Assembly (NCBI GenBank): GCA_963678705.1
Contig: OY783211.1
Coordinates: forward strand, 18,738,603 to 18,802,602
Direction of reading: 5' to 3'
Length of the DNA: 64,000 nt
From: Panorpa germanica
Taxonomy: Eukaryota > Arthropoda > Insecta > Mecoptera > Panorpidae
Within the stretch, counting starts at the first letter, position 1. Every line of letters begins with the position of its first letter. The notes below the pieces were generated by a model. It was not told the origin of the DNA, made no database searches, and was given only the letters and a program-made list of their open reading frames with translations. The translations under genes were made by a program, and so were the position numbers. Of the stretch, positions 34,801-47,163 are shown piece by piece.

Positions 34801-37800
34801 ATTATTCTTTTGACTATGTTTTTTTGGACATAATAGAACAGAGTATTTAGGAACAACGTTTAACTATATCTAACTGTAAAATATTTTGAAGTTATAATAT
34901 TTTTTGAAGAGGAAAACAATTTCTTTTCTATATATTATATACTATGTGCTATCAAACTAACATAAAGTTTAATTTTGAACTATAACCTAGAAAGTAATTT
35001 CTAAATTTTTCGCCAGGAATTAATTTAATTTAATAAATTAAGCCCTAATTTTGGGCCCTCAACAATTAGGTCTACGTAGCAATCACTGATGGTATTCTTT
35101 TATATCTACTTATATATTTTGTAATCGTATTCGTGTATTTTTGAATATATTCGTGTATTTTATTTATTTCCTTATTAAAGTAATTTTTAATTATGTAAAT
35201 GTTATGTAAAGATTGTAATTTACTATTGTAAATTCCCAAGCTCTAATATGCTTTTTAAAATGGTTTGAAAAAATATTATCCGCCAAAATCCAACCCGGTA
35301 TTTTGATTAAATTCTTATGTATAGTACAAGTATATTGTAAAACCTAAAATTTTGAAATTTATTTATTTATTTTATAAACTACCGCCGCGTATTTTAATTT
35401 TAACTTTTTTTTTATATATATATATATATATATACACTATCCAAATGTCCACTACCCCTACATTTTGCAAAAATCTCTCGCATGAAATATCATTAGTTTA
35501 GTTTTTACAAAAACATTATCCTGCTATTTTTAAAAATGTTTTTATTTTTCCCTAATGAGATGATACTTAGATTTATCCAAGTTGTGAACCTTATTTGCAA
35601 TCATTTTGGTAAAGTAATGTAGATGGCAGTAGTATAGCTTTTGATAACTTTTTAATTTGTTTTTTTAGTTATTATATTAATGTATTTATTATATTAAATG
35701 TAAGTATTAACAGGGTAAGTAAGTGTATATTATTAATTTGTTATATATAACACAGGGTATCCCAAAACTAACTACATATTTCAATGATACAAACTGAATT
35801 TAAGAAAGAGGACATACCGTATATTAACCGTATTTATTTTTTAACTGTTTAACAACTTATTTTAGTTTTATTTAGCACTAAACCAACATTTTGACGTATC
35901 GTAAATATAAAATACAAATAGCTGTATGAGTTTAGCACACTCAATACAACAAACATCGGCTCTATGTTATTTTTACTTTAATTCTAGAGATGCATTCTAG
36001 ACATCTATTAACAAAATTACTTATTAAAAAATGTAATTTTTCTAAACGTCCGTTAATTCTGGGTACTCTGTAATATAGATAGTAGATAATGAAATTTAAA
36101 TTGCATTTTTACAATGCATTAAAATTAATTTTTATAAAAGTTCAATTGATTTTTGAATTTATTGAATAATGCTCCATGTAACAATCAAAATAGCGATATA
36201 CGTGTAAAACAACAAAAATGATTGACCGATTCGTGATCTAATTAAATATAAATATGGCAATACTTGGAGCATATTAGTAGTATACGGTTTTGTATGGATA
36301 ACGACTCTGCTTCTACAGACTTCAACAATATTTAATAACGACGCAATCAAAAATGTGTTTAGTTGCATATGAGAAACAGAACACAATCTTACAACTATTC
36401 TTTCCTTTTCTCTATCTATAGGTGATGATACAGATTCACTTGGAGCACCAAGAAGTGTTGTTGGAGGAAAAGGAGTTCCTCTGGCAACACCACCCACGAA
36501 AGAAAAACGTAAACCATTCTTTAAAAAAACAGAACCAAATACACCATATGATGTGGTGCCATCTATGAGGCCTGTTGTTTTAGTAGGACCATCTCTTAAA
36601 GGTTATGAAGTTACTGATATGATGCAAAAAGCTTTATTTGACTATCTTAAACATAAGTTTGAAGGAAGGTAAGTAATTTAAAACAACGCCATCTATATTC
36701 TGAATCTTGCAACATGTTTTCAGGTTATATGTTAATGTATAAATGTTAATATTCCAGAATAATTATAACTAGAGTAATGGCAGATATATCACTAGCAAAA
36801 CGATCTCTTTTAAGTAATCCATCGAAAAGAGCAATAATGGAGCGATCTAACTCAAGGTCGACATGTTTAGCAGAAGTTCAAGTAAGAAATTTCACAATTT
36901 TGAAAAGTGGTTTGATTCTATGATGTTTGATGTTTTATTATAATTTCAGGCGGAAATTGAAAGAATATTTGAATTAGCAAGAACGTTACAACTTGTTGTC
37001 TTAGATTGTGATACAATAAATCATCCTTCCCAACTAGCAAAGACTTCTTTAGCTCCAACTGTAGTTTATTTAAAAATATCAAGTCCTAAGGTAAATTTCA
37101 AAATGTTTATCCTGAATTCCAACCATTCCAGCTATAACTTGGAGTGACTACACACATATTCTAATTTATGTTTTAAGGTACTTCAAAGACTAATAAAAAG
37201 TCGTGGAAAAGGTCAAACAAAAAACCTGTCTGTACAAATGGTTGCAGCAGAGAAATTAGCACAATGTCCTCCAGAAATGTTTGATGTTATCCTAGACGAG
37301 AACCAATTAGAAGATGCATGTGAACATATTGCAGAATATCTAGAGGTATCCAAAACAGTAATATATTTTAGTAAACTACCTGTGAAAAATGACAGAAACA
37401 CTGGAGAATGTAGAAATATATTGAAACATAGAATATTTATCAAGAATTTATTATGTAAGAGTTTAATTCAATTGAATTTCTATACATCTTTATGCTTCAC
37501 TAAAAGATAGGATATAAATCGACACCTTGATCATTTATGTCATTTCAACGACAACGATCCTGGTCTAGATCTATGTAATGTCCAATTTACGTTATTTAGG
37601 CATATTGGAGAGCAACTCATCCTATAACTGATGTAACTCCAACTGTTCCTCGACCTATACAATCGTCACAAGAACCTTCTCCTTCAGGAGAACCCGCTGG
37701 AAGACCTGGAACAACACCTCCAGGTAAAGAAAATGTTACAAATTAGTAGTTAATACCACTATAAAATAATTAACACTATTAATACATTCATAATTAAGAA

Positions 37801-40800
37801 ATTAATATTACTAACTGAACTAACCCTTATTTTCTTAGGACATCATCCTCATGATACTTTCGCATACGATCGAGAAAGGGGTAAGACAAACAGCGGCAGA
37901 TAGAATTAATTATTTTGATAATTAGTTTTGCACAATACTAGTTTTAATTTATTGAATGAACTAAGTATAATTAAAATCGTTACCTAAATAATTAGTAATT
38001 AGTTTGGGCTTGTTTTATAGTTAAGTACTTGGTATATATTTGAGGTTATCTTTATACATTGGATAAATTATGTATCTAAAACTTGTTATATACTTGAAAC
38101 AAGCTGTATATGGGAATAGTTCTTATTCTAATAAGACTGGCCCCATGTAGCATTCAAATTTTGCAAATATAATTAAGGTATTCTCCGGAAAAGGTCTAAA
38201 AGATTCATAAGATTTATTTAGTGGATTCTTCTTTCGGAAAATGATTCTCGTTGTTTATAGTGCGTGGTAGAAAATTGAACTATCTAAACAGATCAGAATC
38301 CATCAGTAACTATACTATAATGTTTTAATCACATTTCTCACTTTATTTATTGCATTTAATTGATGTTGTTATGTTCTGTATATATTTTATTTATAATTTT
38401 CTTTCAGTTTTCTTGCCAAGTCCATTTTAGCTGCAAATGAACACAATTTTATAAATTTTCTACAGTTGATCATTTGAACAGATAATACAGAAAAGATTTT
38501 TAAATATCAACGGTTAGATTTTTGTATTTTTTTATTTTTATTTTGCAAGTTTATTGCAATGCATCAAACTTCACATTTATAAATAAATACTAATGCATTT
38601 TAACGCTCCTATTTTCACAAAATATTTTTTAAATTGTGTTGTATATATATTAATATATTTTATTTTCTTTTACTACTTTTATTTCATCTTCGTCTACTAC
38701 GCAGTAAGCCCTGGTGTTGTTCGCCGCTCTGGAGAAGTCGCCGGTCAACCTTCGCTAACGCTTATGACATAAACTTCAAATTTAAAAATGGCGCGAAATT
38801 TGAATTTTAATAATTTTTTATATTTATATGTTATCAATTTTTTTTTTATTAATTTTTATTATAAAATAAGCGAATAGCGATTGTTGATTTTATTTCTTTC
38901 TTCGCTGTCCGCTTCTGTCAGCTTTTACTGTGTTGTTAGCTACCTGTAGATTATAATGTAAGTTTTACGCAATGTGAATAATGCTTTGGTGATTTTTTCT
39001 TTGTTTTAATTTATGTATTTTATGATGCTAACAAATATTTGAATTTATTTAGATTTTTAGAAGATTTACCTGCATTTGAAACTAACAGTTTTAAATAGAT
39101 TTTAGTGTTGCCATCGTGTTTCAGTTTTGACATAAAATAATTTAATAGGAATTGTGCGATTATGACAAGTAATGTCAGTTAGCCGTTACGATTCAAATAA
39201 TCATTAGAACTAGTACAATTCTATTTGCGAAAACTTTTATAAACGGAATTAACTGAAAATCACGATCATTGGTGACTATAGCGCCACATGTACTAAAGAT
39301 TGCTGTTCTGTTGGTAAGCAATTGATCTAAATGGACTTCCAGGTATTACTTTTCGCTAATAGAAAATGCTACTAGGTTATAATTGGGTTGTGAACATAAC
39401 TTGCTGCCTACACTCTTTTCCCCGGTTATTGCTGTCTCTTTTGTACAATCTACAATAGAGATTCTTGAAATATCTGTCGAATATGTATTAAATAGTCTAT
39501 ATAGAGAGATTTCAAGTGGACAAAATGTTTGACCAATGTATTCATTTCTATCAAAGTGTACTATATATTGATAAAGTTGGTTACTAGAACCTCAAATTAA
39601 TTAATCAATTTAATAACTCCTTATATGTTAGGAGATATTAACAATTAAAAATGTCATTTTGTCCGCTTAATTATTAAATATCTAAATGTTGACGGAGATA
39701 TAGAATTAAAAATTTGAATTGTAGCTTTAGCGCTAAAAATGATCGGCCATTTGTATGACGTGTAATGCATTGTATACGTCAGTTATTTGTCTGTACTGTG
39801 GTAATGTTTTGAAGCTGTCGAAATAATTAAGTCAAGTCAAAGAATAATAAGATTTTATTTTATTTAACCCTGTTACGGCAGACATAATATTGGAATTTTA
39901 TTGTTCCTTGAAATAGCTGTAAATAATATTTGATATTTTGATATATAAATACATATAGCAGACATTTGTGAGCTGTAAGGTTGGTAACCTGTAAACTTGC
40001 CAGAGTTCTGTCAAGAATATATCTCTTTTACGCTCTGTTATATAAAAGAGATAGCAACTAGCGGCTGTGATGTCACATGCATTTGGAATGTTGTACAACG
40101 TTGAATCCCTTTAATAATTAAAGAGACAAAATGACTTTTTTAATTGTTATTATCTCCTAACATATAAGGAGTTATTAAAAAATAATTGAACATTTGAGGA
40201 TCTACCCAGTAAACATTTTGGAGTAAATTCTACTTAATTTTTATTACGTATCATGAATTTTTTGTCTGGAACGTGTTCGTTTTCTATTCAGTCGTTCAAA
40301 GGAAAGGTCCTTTTTATGAGCTACAGACATTGCAACGACGGTTCACTGCTGAATTAAAAGCGGAGTAGGTTTATGATTTATGACCGGATAATAAAAATAT
40401 ACCCATGTGGGAAAGAAACAGAAATACTTAATGAATGATGTTGGAAAAAGAAAGAATATTATTATGAAAAACTAACACAAAATCTGTGACAGGTAGAGAA
40501 CTTGTAAAGCGTTAGAATAGAATTGTACGAGTGACTCGAACTTCACCAAATAGGACACTTCACCAAATTGTTTACTGGGTAGTAACGCACTTTATCAATA
40601 TCTAATACACTTTTATAAAAATTAACACATAGGACACAAGCCCATTAACTAAAAGTGATTCACAACCCAAATAGTTATTTTGTCACTTTTATCCTGCATC
40701 TAAAATATTCTTTAAAAATGTGTCTTCTATTTATTAGGTGCATCTTATCATCCGACGTCGCACCACCCATCGCACCATGGTCATCATCGTGGTCGTTCCA

Positions 40801-41195
40801 GATTAGAAAGAGATAGAGATAAAGATCGTGATATACCTCGTATACCACATATGCATGACAGAGACATAAGATTTGATGATGATTACCCGATAAACGATAG
40901 AGGTTATCCATCATATCCAGCAGCTGATTATACATCACGTGGTATGAGTCGTGGTGGTGGAGGGGATAGACAATTGGATGATATAATGATACGAGAAAGA
41001 GATAGAGATATGAATAGTGGAAATATAACAAGCGGAAGCAGATCAGCATATATAAATCTAAATGATGGTAGAATGAGACAAATAGATAGGAGAAATGATA
41101 GAGACAGAGACAGAGACAGAGATAGACAACAACAGCCTATTGTTGATGATTTTGATAGTCCACATAGATCGAGTTCAAGGCGGGTGTTGTATTAG
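31890..41195 (+). CDS. Ca-beta: Voltage-gated calcium channel beta subunit (CaV-beta), shared exons and long C-terminus
   Basis: Ten exons join in frame: 31890-32006, 32132-32251, 33941-34148, 36422-36668, 36758-36881, 36950-37090, 37178-37345, 37600-37723, 37839-37880, 40738-41195 (stop TAG). All have AG/GT borders and together encode 582 residues beyond the first exon. The start ([21 protein letters not shown]) matches the invariant CaV-beta entry. An SH3-like domain follows ([44 protein letters not shown]), then a variable HOOK region, then the guanylate-kinase-like domain that grips the pore subunit's AID helix ([60 protein letters not shown]). The tail is rich in His, Arg and Asp with an (RD)n run. 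The protein is cytosolic; it brings the CaV1/2 alpha-1 pore to the membrane and sets gating. First exons are candidates at 20806 and 24787. The 42-bp exon can be skipped in frame. Confidence 0.95.
32549..33172. mobile_element. TTA-type MITE family M, copy A (in CaV-beta intron)
   Basis: About 624 bp and collinear with 57484-58105. Left end GGGCTTGTGCTTGTGTCCTC (with a small duplication of CTTGTG), right end GACTCAAGCCCAT. Internal marks: GACGGAGATATA, TTTTAGCGCTAGAAAT, GTATGACGTGATATGCATTT, ACATATAAGGAGTTATTAAA. No coding content. Short frames inside are chance. Confidence 0.75.
33173..33940. other. Intron of the CaV-beta gene
   Basis: Intronic AT-rich sequence ending in a good acceptor (AATCTTTTAG). 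A stretch at about 33330-33830 (GGTAACGCTGTGTAG, CTCGACAGCGTTACC, repeated AAATTTT..) looks repeat-derived, but its boundaries are not clear. Confidence 0.5.
34149..36421. other. Large intron of the CaV-beta gene
   Basis: Interrupts the HOOK coding region (codon Gly split after its first base). It contains a (TA)n tract (about 35415-35434) and one degenerate MITE at 35752-36074. No exon of another gene was recognised. Confidence 0.55.
35752..36074. mobile_element. Degenerate mariner-type MITE (in CaV-beta intron)
   Basis: Left end CACAGGGTATCCCAAAACTAAC, inverted right end GTTAATTCTGGGTACTCTGT. The arms match imperfectly. Of the CAGGGTGTCCC group also seen at 30962. No coding content. Confidence 0.45.
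38705..38772 (+). CDS. Ca-beta: Candidate alternative last exon of the CaV-beta gene (short C-terminus)
   Basis: A strong pyrimidine-rich acceptor (TTTCATCTTCGTCTACTACGCAG) precedes a segment that, entered in phase 1, reads [20 protein letters not shown] then MT and stop TAA (38770-38772). Phase 1 is exactly what the exons ending at 37723 and 37880 supply. Joined to 37723 it gives ..[13 protein letters not shown]. Composition jumps to GC-rich coding-like codons within AT-rich intron. The sequence after the stop is AT-rich, 3'UTR-like. It would give a much shorter tail without the (RD)n region. Inferred from phase, splice site and composition; expression is not shown. Confidence 0.55.
39540..40645. 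mobile_element. MITE family M, copy B: fold-back rearranged and interrupted
   Basis: The right part (about 39670-40645) is collinear with the other copies and ends GGACACAAGCCCAT. The left part (about 39540-39665) is an inverted copy of the same right end (AAGTGTACTATATATTGATA, AATAACTCCTTATATGTTAG), replacing the normal left end. A separate 375-bp element sits inside (40205-40579). A hairpin-forming segment at about 39988-40067 is absent from the other copies. Confidence 0.65.
40205..40579. mobile_element. Nested TA-flanked MITE inside MITE M copy B
   Basis: Ends CCCAGTAAACATTTTGG and CCAAATTGTTTACTGGG are inverted repeats, flanked by TA on both sides (40203-40204, 40580-40581). Removing the 375 bp and one TA restores the sequence GAGGATCTAGTAAC, as found uninterrupted in the other M copies (GAGGTTCTAGTAACCC at about 33101). 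No transposase. The TA duplication points to the Tc1/mariner group. Confidence 0.85.
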
Positions 41196-44100
41196 TTTTT
41201 TAATAATAATTGTTTATTGATGTTTTTTATTGTTTATAAAGGTTTTATTTATGTATTTTATTATATTATTTTATGATTGTTGTTTTATTTCTTTTAAAAA
41301 TGAAGTAATTACAACACTATGGTTTTTAAAAAAAAGTTTTTAATTTTTATAAATAAATTTCAGAGTGGTAATAATATTAGTTATTAATTAAAAGACTTAT
41401 AAAAATGAAATTAATTAATTTATAACAAAATTGGCAGATAAATCTCAATTGTGTTGTGTTGTATGTTACCAACAATGTTGGCAACAATATCTGCATGCCT
41501 TTTATGTAAAATACTTTTTTTTATATGGCGTGCATTTGTATATATTTTTTTAAGGTTATAAATCTAATTTTATTATGTGTATATATTTTCGTTGATATGC
41601 ATATATCTACATAGAAACGTTCCGTTTCAGTAAAATAATTTATTTAATTATATATATTTCAAAAGAGCTTTAAGCTTAGCAAAGACGCAAACCATATACA
41701 GTTTTAAATTTAAAAAACAGCGATGAAAATAAGGTCGTATTTGTGAAAAATTACAGAATAAAGGCACATAGACCTTACCATTTGATTTAAAAACAAAATT
41801 AACTTATTTTACTAGATAATTCATTATCTGTCCTATACGATTCTCTGTATATATATAATCTACTTGCTTCTTAAGTGTTATTATTCATGACGTTTCTTTA
41901 TTTATCACATAAAATAATTGAATGCAGCTGATTTTATAAAAATTTAAGCATTGGCGAATGTGCTTCATGCCTAATAAAGGCTACTAATGCCACAAGCAAC
42001 AGTAAAACTTCTTTACCAGTGCAGTGGCACACGTGATCCAAGGAGGAACTAAAACAATGGCATTATTACTTTTAATAAATATTACTAATAATCGTTTGTT
42101 AAGCTGCATTCAATTATTAACACAATTACACATTAAAACAATAATTAAATAAAAGGATAAATTAATAATTTAAAGACCTATTTCCTTTACAGCACATCAA
42201 GGATACCATACTATGATTAAATTAAACTAGCAAAAAATTTAAAAAAAATACTTTAAAAAAAAAAGACATATTAGAAAGAAACTTGAAAAATTATGAAAAC
42301 ATGCCTCTAAAAAAGACCTACTTTTAATATTTTGATACTAATTTCATGGAAATTATAAATAATTTAAATATTATAAATTGCAAAGAGATTGTAATATATT
42401 TAGAAAGTATTGTGTAATTTGTTGTTACACGGGTTCTTAATTTAAAGGATTACAACACATAATTGATAAAACCTGTGTGAAATAGAAATAGGAAATATGA
42501 ATTGATTTACCTGCAGAAAATTAGCAACTATATATATTTAGAAAACTATATATCAGCATAAGATATTATTTTTTAAATGATATTCTTATCCTTATATAAA
42601 TCGGTGTATAGTTCTTATTTGATGATCCATTCTTTAATTTATTCAATTTAGAAACAAATTAAAATGCTAAAGCTAAACAATTGCTAATTGTTTTTTAACT
42701 ATTTCACATAACATTGGTTCTAAAATTTCCTCTAAAATTAAAATATTTTATCAGTATATTATGAACTCTTTGTCGAATTGCTTAGACGAAAAAAATGCAA
42801 AATAATAAAAATACATTACATAACCTAGCTGTAATTTGTTAAATTCAAAACATGTACCCTTGCCTTACAAAAATAATTAACCCTATTAAAATATAAGAAA
42901 TTAGATCTTATTATTGATGCATTTTATTTTAAAGTGAAACTTACTAACTGATTTTCATACCCTGATTCCAATTATGAAACCAAAAAACTTGGAAAGTCAA
43001 CCTTGGCTAATAAACATGCATTAAATTTAATTGTTTCACTTTTAATAATATCCATCTATAATAAGTTCTTGTTTCTAATATCTCTGTTGATATTTAAATA
43101 TAATAAATAATTTTAAAAATGTACAGAATTTTTACTAAAAATATCTTTAAATAATAATTCATTATTTTATATTATCTTCCAGATTATTTTATTTTATTTT
43201 TGAAAAAAATTCTGTAAAATTCATTTAAAGAAATTTAATTTAACAAAATAGAAAACAGTCCATGTATATACTTAAAAGAAAATGAACCTTTATAGATATC
43301 AATTTAAAAGAAAAATATTTAGAATGACAGATTTAATTGATATAAAATAATATTAAGTAGGTAGGGTATTTAAAAAAAAAACAATTATCAATTAATACTC
43401 AAAAATTCAGCGCTCTGAAAATCAAATAGCTAATTTTATAAAGAAAAATAATAATTAAAATATAATTATATTAGAAAATTAATTTTCTGGTTTTTGTTTC
43501 GGTCGGATCAAGACACTGTATTTTAATTGTATAGTTGTAATTTTTTATAAACAACATTATTAAAATTTATAATTGTAAATACATGGTTAGTGTAATATTA
43601 TTTAAATTTAATGTGCAGCGATTCCTAAATTAAATTAAATAAAAAGAACCAGTTATAGAATCAATTATTATGAAAATTAAAGAAATTATTAATTATATTT
43701 TTATTGTGAATGTATAATTACTTTAATAAATATATTGCAATTGTCCCTTTTCTATTATAATTAGTTTTTAAGTTTAATAAACATATATCAAAAATAATAG
43801 TTAAAAATAATACTTAGTCATGGACTCGCGGTAGAAATCGAAACTTTATAAACGTTAGCTACTATGTTACTCTAATTTTTATGCAAATTAGTAGAAATTT
43901 CATTATGTATTACTTATTATAAATACAAAAGAGACAAATGTACAATTATATTTAGTAGCTATGCAATAAAAATTATATTTAAGTTAAATTAGAATAATTT
44001 CCAGATTTCATTTATTACATTTAACACAATACATTTAATACAAATTTATTCAAAATGAAAATTACTTTTTATTAGTACGCTATAATAGAGATTATGAATA

Positions 44101-45975
44101 ATTATCCCACGTAAATGTATTATTTATTACTGAAAGAATGAAATAGAAAATCTATTCTTAGCTATAATAATTTCTTCAATTTCTGAGAATTAGAAAATTC
44201 TAAATAACTATCCAAATAAGGGCATGGATTAAATGTATATTCTTACATAATTTTGAATACGTCAACAAATATAATCGGCTGTGGATTAATCTTTATTTAT
44301 AATTCGTAAAATGTTATATAAGTTGCATACGATTAAGGAGTAAGTGTATAATAATTTTCATTTCGAATAATTAAAGTAATTTACATATATGTTGATATAT
44401 ATGCTCAACTTATAAAAATATATATTAATTTGTAGATACAAATTTTATTAATTTTTATTAAATTATATATTACTTTATTTGTAAATATTTAATTTTAATT
44501 TTAATTTAATAATATATATAATCATCTAAAATAATAATTAATATACCGTTTAAATTATTCTTTGCGCTGAATAATCATAGAAATTATAAATAATTAATTA
44601 AAATTAGAATTTCAAATTTTGATAAGCACTTTTAGATTTCAGCGATATGTAGCTACTTTTTTACATAACCTGTAGACCAATCAAAAGTGGCTAAAGTGAG
44701 AATATAAATTAAGAATTAAGGTCGCAATGCTGGTTACAATACATCATTCTGCATAATGGCTATGTACATCGTAAGCTCCTATCTTTTGTTAGATTATTAA
44801 ATTTAATTCTTAAATTAAATTCTTGCTTGAAACATTTTCTTATACGCTTTTCTTATAACGTTTATTTAATTTAAAAATAAGAGAATCGCAATAATATATA
44901 CAATTAAATCTACCTATAATTATTGTTGTTAATTTATGTTGAAAATAATATAAAGTTGATTTAACAAGTCCACATCAGAGATAATGTCCACATAGTATAC
45001 AATCTTTTGCCCCTGATTAGTATACTATTACTAATACTTATTGTTATTTTCTACATTAAACATATTTGTCATTTTTGTATCATAATTTTCTACAATGAAA
45101 AGATTAGTAATATTTAATTCACAAATCTTTTAAATTAAATAAACGTTATATTTAAAATTATTATAAAACAAAATACGAGTAAATTTTTGCAGACATTTTT
45201 AGAGAATAAATCAGTTAGAAAGAATTTAAAAAATGAGTTAAAAAATTGTAAATCTGTGATCACTTATTCAAATAAAATTTAAATAATTATTTACAAAACT
45301 AAATTATTCTAAAAAGGCAAACGAAAATAGTTTAATGAAACAATTTCAGTAAATAATGATTTACTCAAATTTAACTTATACAAAAACTGATAAAAAATAT
45401 ATATACCTAAAATCACATAATTATTTATCAACATATTTATGATTATAAAACTTGCACTCTTATATATAATATTATACATTGATATATAAATAGCTTTATT
45501 GTAAAATTTAAATAATGTAAATCTAATTATTGTTGCCACAAATTGTAAATAAAAGTACTTTTTATCAATCAAATTGGAAACATTTCTTTTAAATAATTAT
45601 TGAATAATAGATTGAAATCAAAGAAAACACCTTTCCAAGAGTTGCTGTTTGATTAATTATAGTAACAGCATCATTAATTAAATTAAGTTTATTTAAGGCG
45701 CCAATGTTTGAAATACTATTTTTAACTTGTTCTATTTTAGTAGCATGTGGCAGCACTATATCGACGTCTTTTCACTCTAAGAAGTGTCATCTCACATTAT
45801 TTTTATATTTATGTAGACGCTATTTGTACATTATTTTTGATGCTCTTATTTACATAAATATTAAATTATCAATTATACTTCTAAATTATCAGTGAACTTT
45901 GAAAACTAAATATATAAATATTACATTGCTTATTCTTTTTATATTTTCATAGTAAGAAATTTCATAATAATTGTA
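41196..45975. other. CaV-beta 3'UTR and very AT-rich intergenic sequence
   Basis: The first part is presumably 3'UTR of the long CaV-beta transcript. The remainder is extremely AT-rich with many poly-A and poly-T runs. I see no coding exon, RNA gene or clear transposon boundary; short frames such as 45309-45572 (-) and 45704-45895 (+) are low-complexity chance frames. Confidence 0.5.
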
Positions 45976-46536
45976 ATGGGTAGGAAAAGAGTTTTATCAG
46001 CTTCAGACAAGAAAGTAACTCCAACTAAAAGAAAAAGTGAAAAATCAGAAGAACTTAACGTGAAAGATACAAAAACAGAAAAGCTAAAGCCTTGTAGCTA
46101 TGGATTAATGATTAAAGAGGAAGATAAATGTCATTCTACTTCTTTTACCAAAAAACATTGTCTTCATGTCGTAGGAGACTTAACTAAACAAAACCGAGAT
46201 ATATTTTTAATGCGAACAAACATTAAAATTATTAAACGTGATGAAACAATTTGTGATCATCATTTACAAAAGGTTATGGTATTCTATCCTTTAAACCAAG
46301 TTGTTTGTTGCGATCCTTACAAATGTCACAGAATGAAGATAAGAAACAATTTGAAAGAGATATTATTAAAGGACGTTACTCTTTTTCGCGAAAAAGGTAT
46401 TACAAGTATAAAGCCTGGGCAGAAACTTTGCAGTAATTGTTTCGCTAAAGTAAAATATTCGAAGACGGTGGAAAGTTCTTCAGACTCAGAATCTAGTGAA
46501 TCTGAAAGTCATACCAATGAAAACACTAAAGAATGA
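45976..46536 (+). CDS. Intronless Cys/His-rich protein of unknown function
   Basis: ATG 45976 to TGA 46536 gives 186 residues. Residues 1-35 are Lys/Ser-rich and nuclear-signal-like (GRKRVLS.., PTKRKSEKSEE). Residues 38-150 hold a Cys/His set that looks zinc-binding: a CHSTSFTKKHC segment, then ICDHHLQKVMVFYP, VVCCDPYKCHRMKIRNNL and GQKLCSNCFAKV. The C-terminus is a Ser/Glu-rich acidic tail (SSSDSESSESES). The middle-to-end pattern (CDHH..CCDP..H..K.RNNL..PGQ.LC..C) resembles uncharacterised domains seen in arthropod and cnidarian predicted proteins, some transposon-linked; I cannot name a function. No transposase follows it. It lies between CaV-beta and the TMCO1 gene with its own AT-rich 3' end. 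Confidence 0.8.
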   Translation: MGRKRVLSASDKKVTPTKRKSEKSEELNVKDTKTEKLKPCSYGLMIKEEDKCHSTSFTKKHCLHVVGDLTKQNRDIFLMRTNIKIIKRDETICDHHLQKVMVFYPLNQVVCCDPYKCHRMKIRNNLKEILLKDVTLFREKGITSIKPGQKLCSNCFAKVKYSKTVESSSDSESSESESHTNENTKE

Positions 46537-47163
46537 CTGTAATATTTTTAATATACAATTCTGCATTATGTATAGTTATAAATTATGTATTAAATATATT
46601 TCTTTCTTTTAGCACTAATTCATTATCAGTTGACGACAAATTGTAAAATATATATAAAAGATTTTATGTAAATGACAACATGCTACAATTTCGGAATATT
46701 TATCTTTACATAACGTTAACATTATTATTCGTAGATATTTTGTAGAAAATGTATGAAGTAAACTGCGTAGATATTATTTGTAGTAAGTAATCAATAAAAA
46801 TCATAATTAAACAAATGATTCAAGATTGCAGTGACCATAAACGGAGTACGTACAGAAATATTTCATTCTGTTAAACATGGACGTTTAATATTGCCGTTTG
46901 ATTTGTGGTTATTAATATTTACAAACAAAAATGTATTCTTTATTGATAATATATTTTTTTTTACGTTATTACAAGGCATAAAATTATTTATTCTTAATGT
47001 TCTATATTACAAAGATCATAATAATTTACATAATACAAATTTATTATATATTATTCTTTTACATAAATTACAATTGCATTCTTTCCGTTTTTGATTTAAA
47101 TAATATCATTCAAATGACAACTAAATCAAATTATAAATTACGTATAATATTTATAAAAACCTT
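46537..47163. other. Short intergenic region between convergent genes
   Basis: AT-rich 3' flanks of the Cys-rich gene (+) and TMCO1 (-). An AATAAA-like signal (CAATAAAAATCATAA) is at about 46790 on the plus strand. The GTG-started frame at 46831-47094 is low-complexity and unsupported. Confidence 0.5.

Larger units (their letters stand above)
37881..40737. other. CaV-beta intron / alternative 3'UTR region
   Basis: Holds the alternative last exon (38705-38772) and the rearranged MITE copy B with its nested element, all listed. In-frame read-through at 37881 would add only GKTNSGR before TAG, a third possible end by intron retention. Otherwise AT-rich. Confidence 0.5.

Noticed and set aside
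40675-41049. 124-codon minus-strand frame
   Set aside because: Antisense shadow of the last CaV-beta exon; the His/Tyr/Leu-rich product mirrors the (RD)n coding strand.
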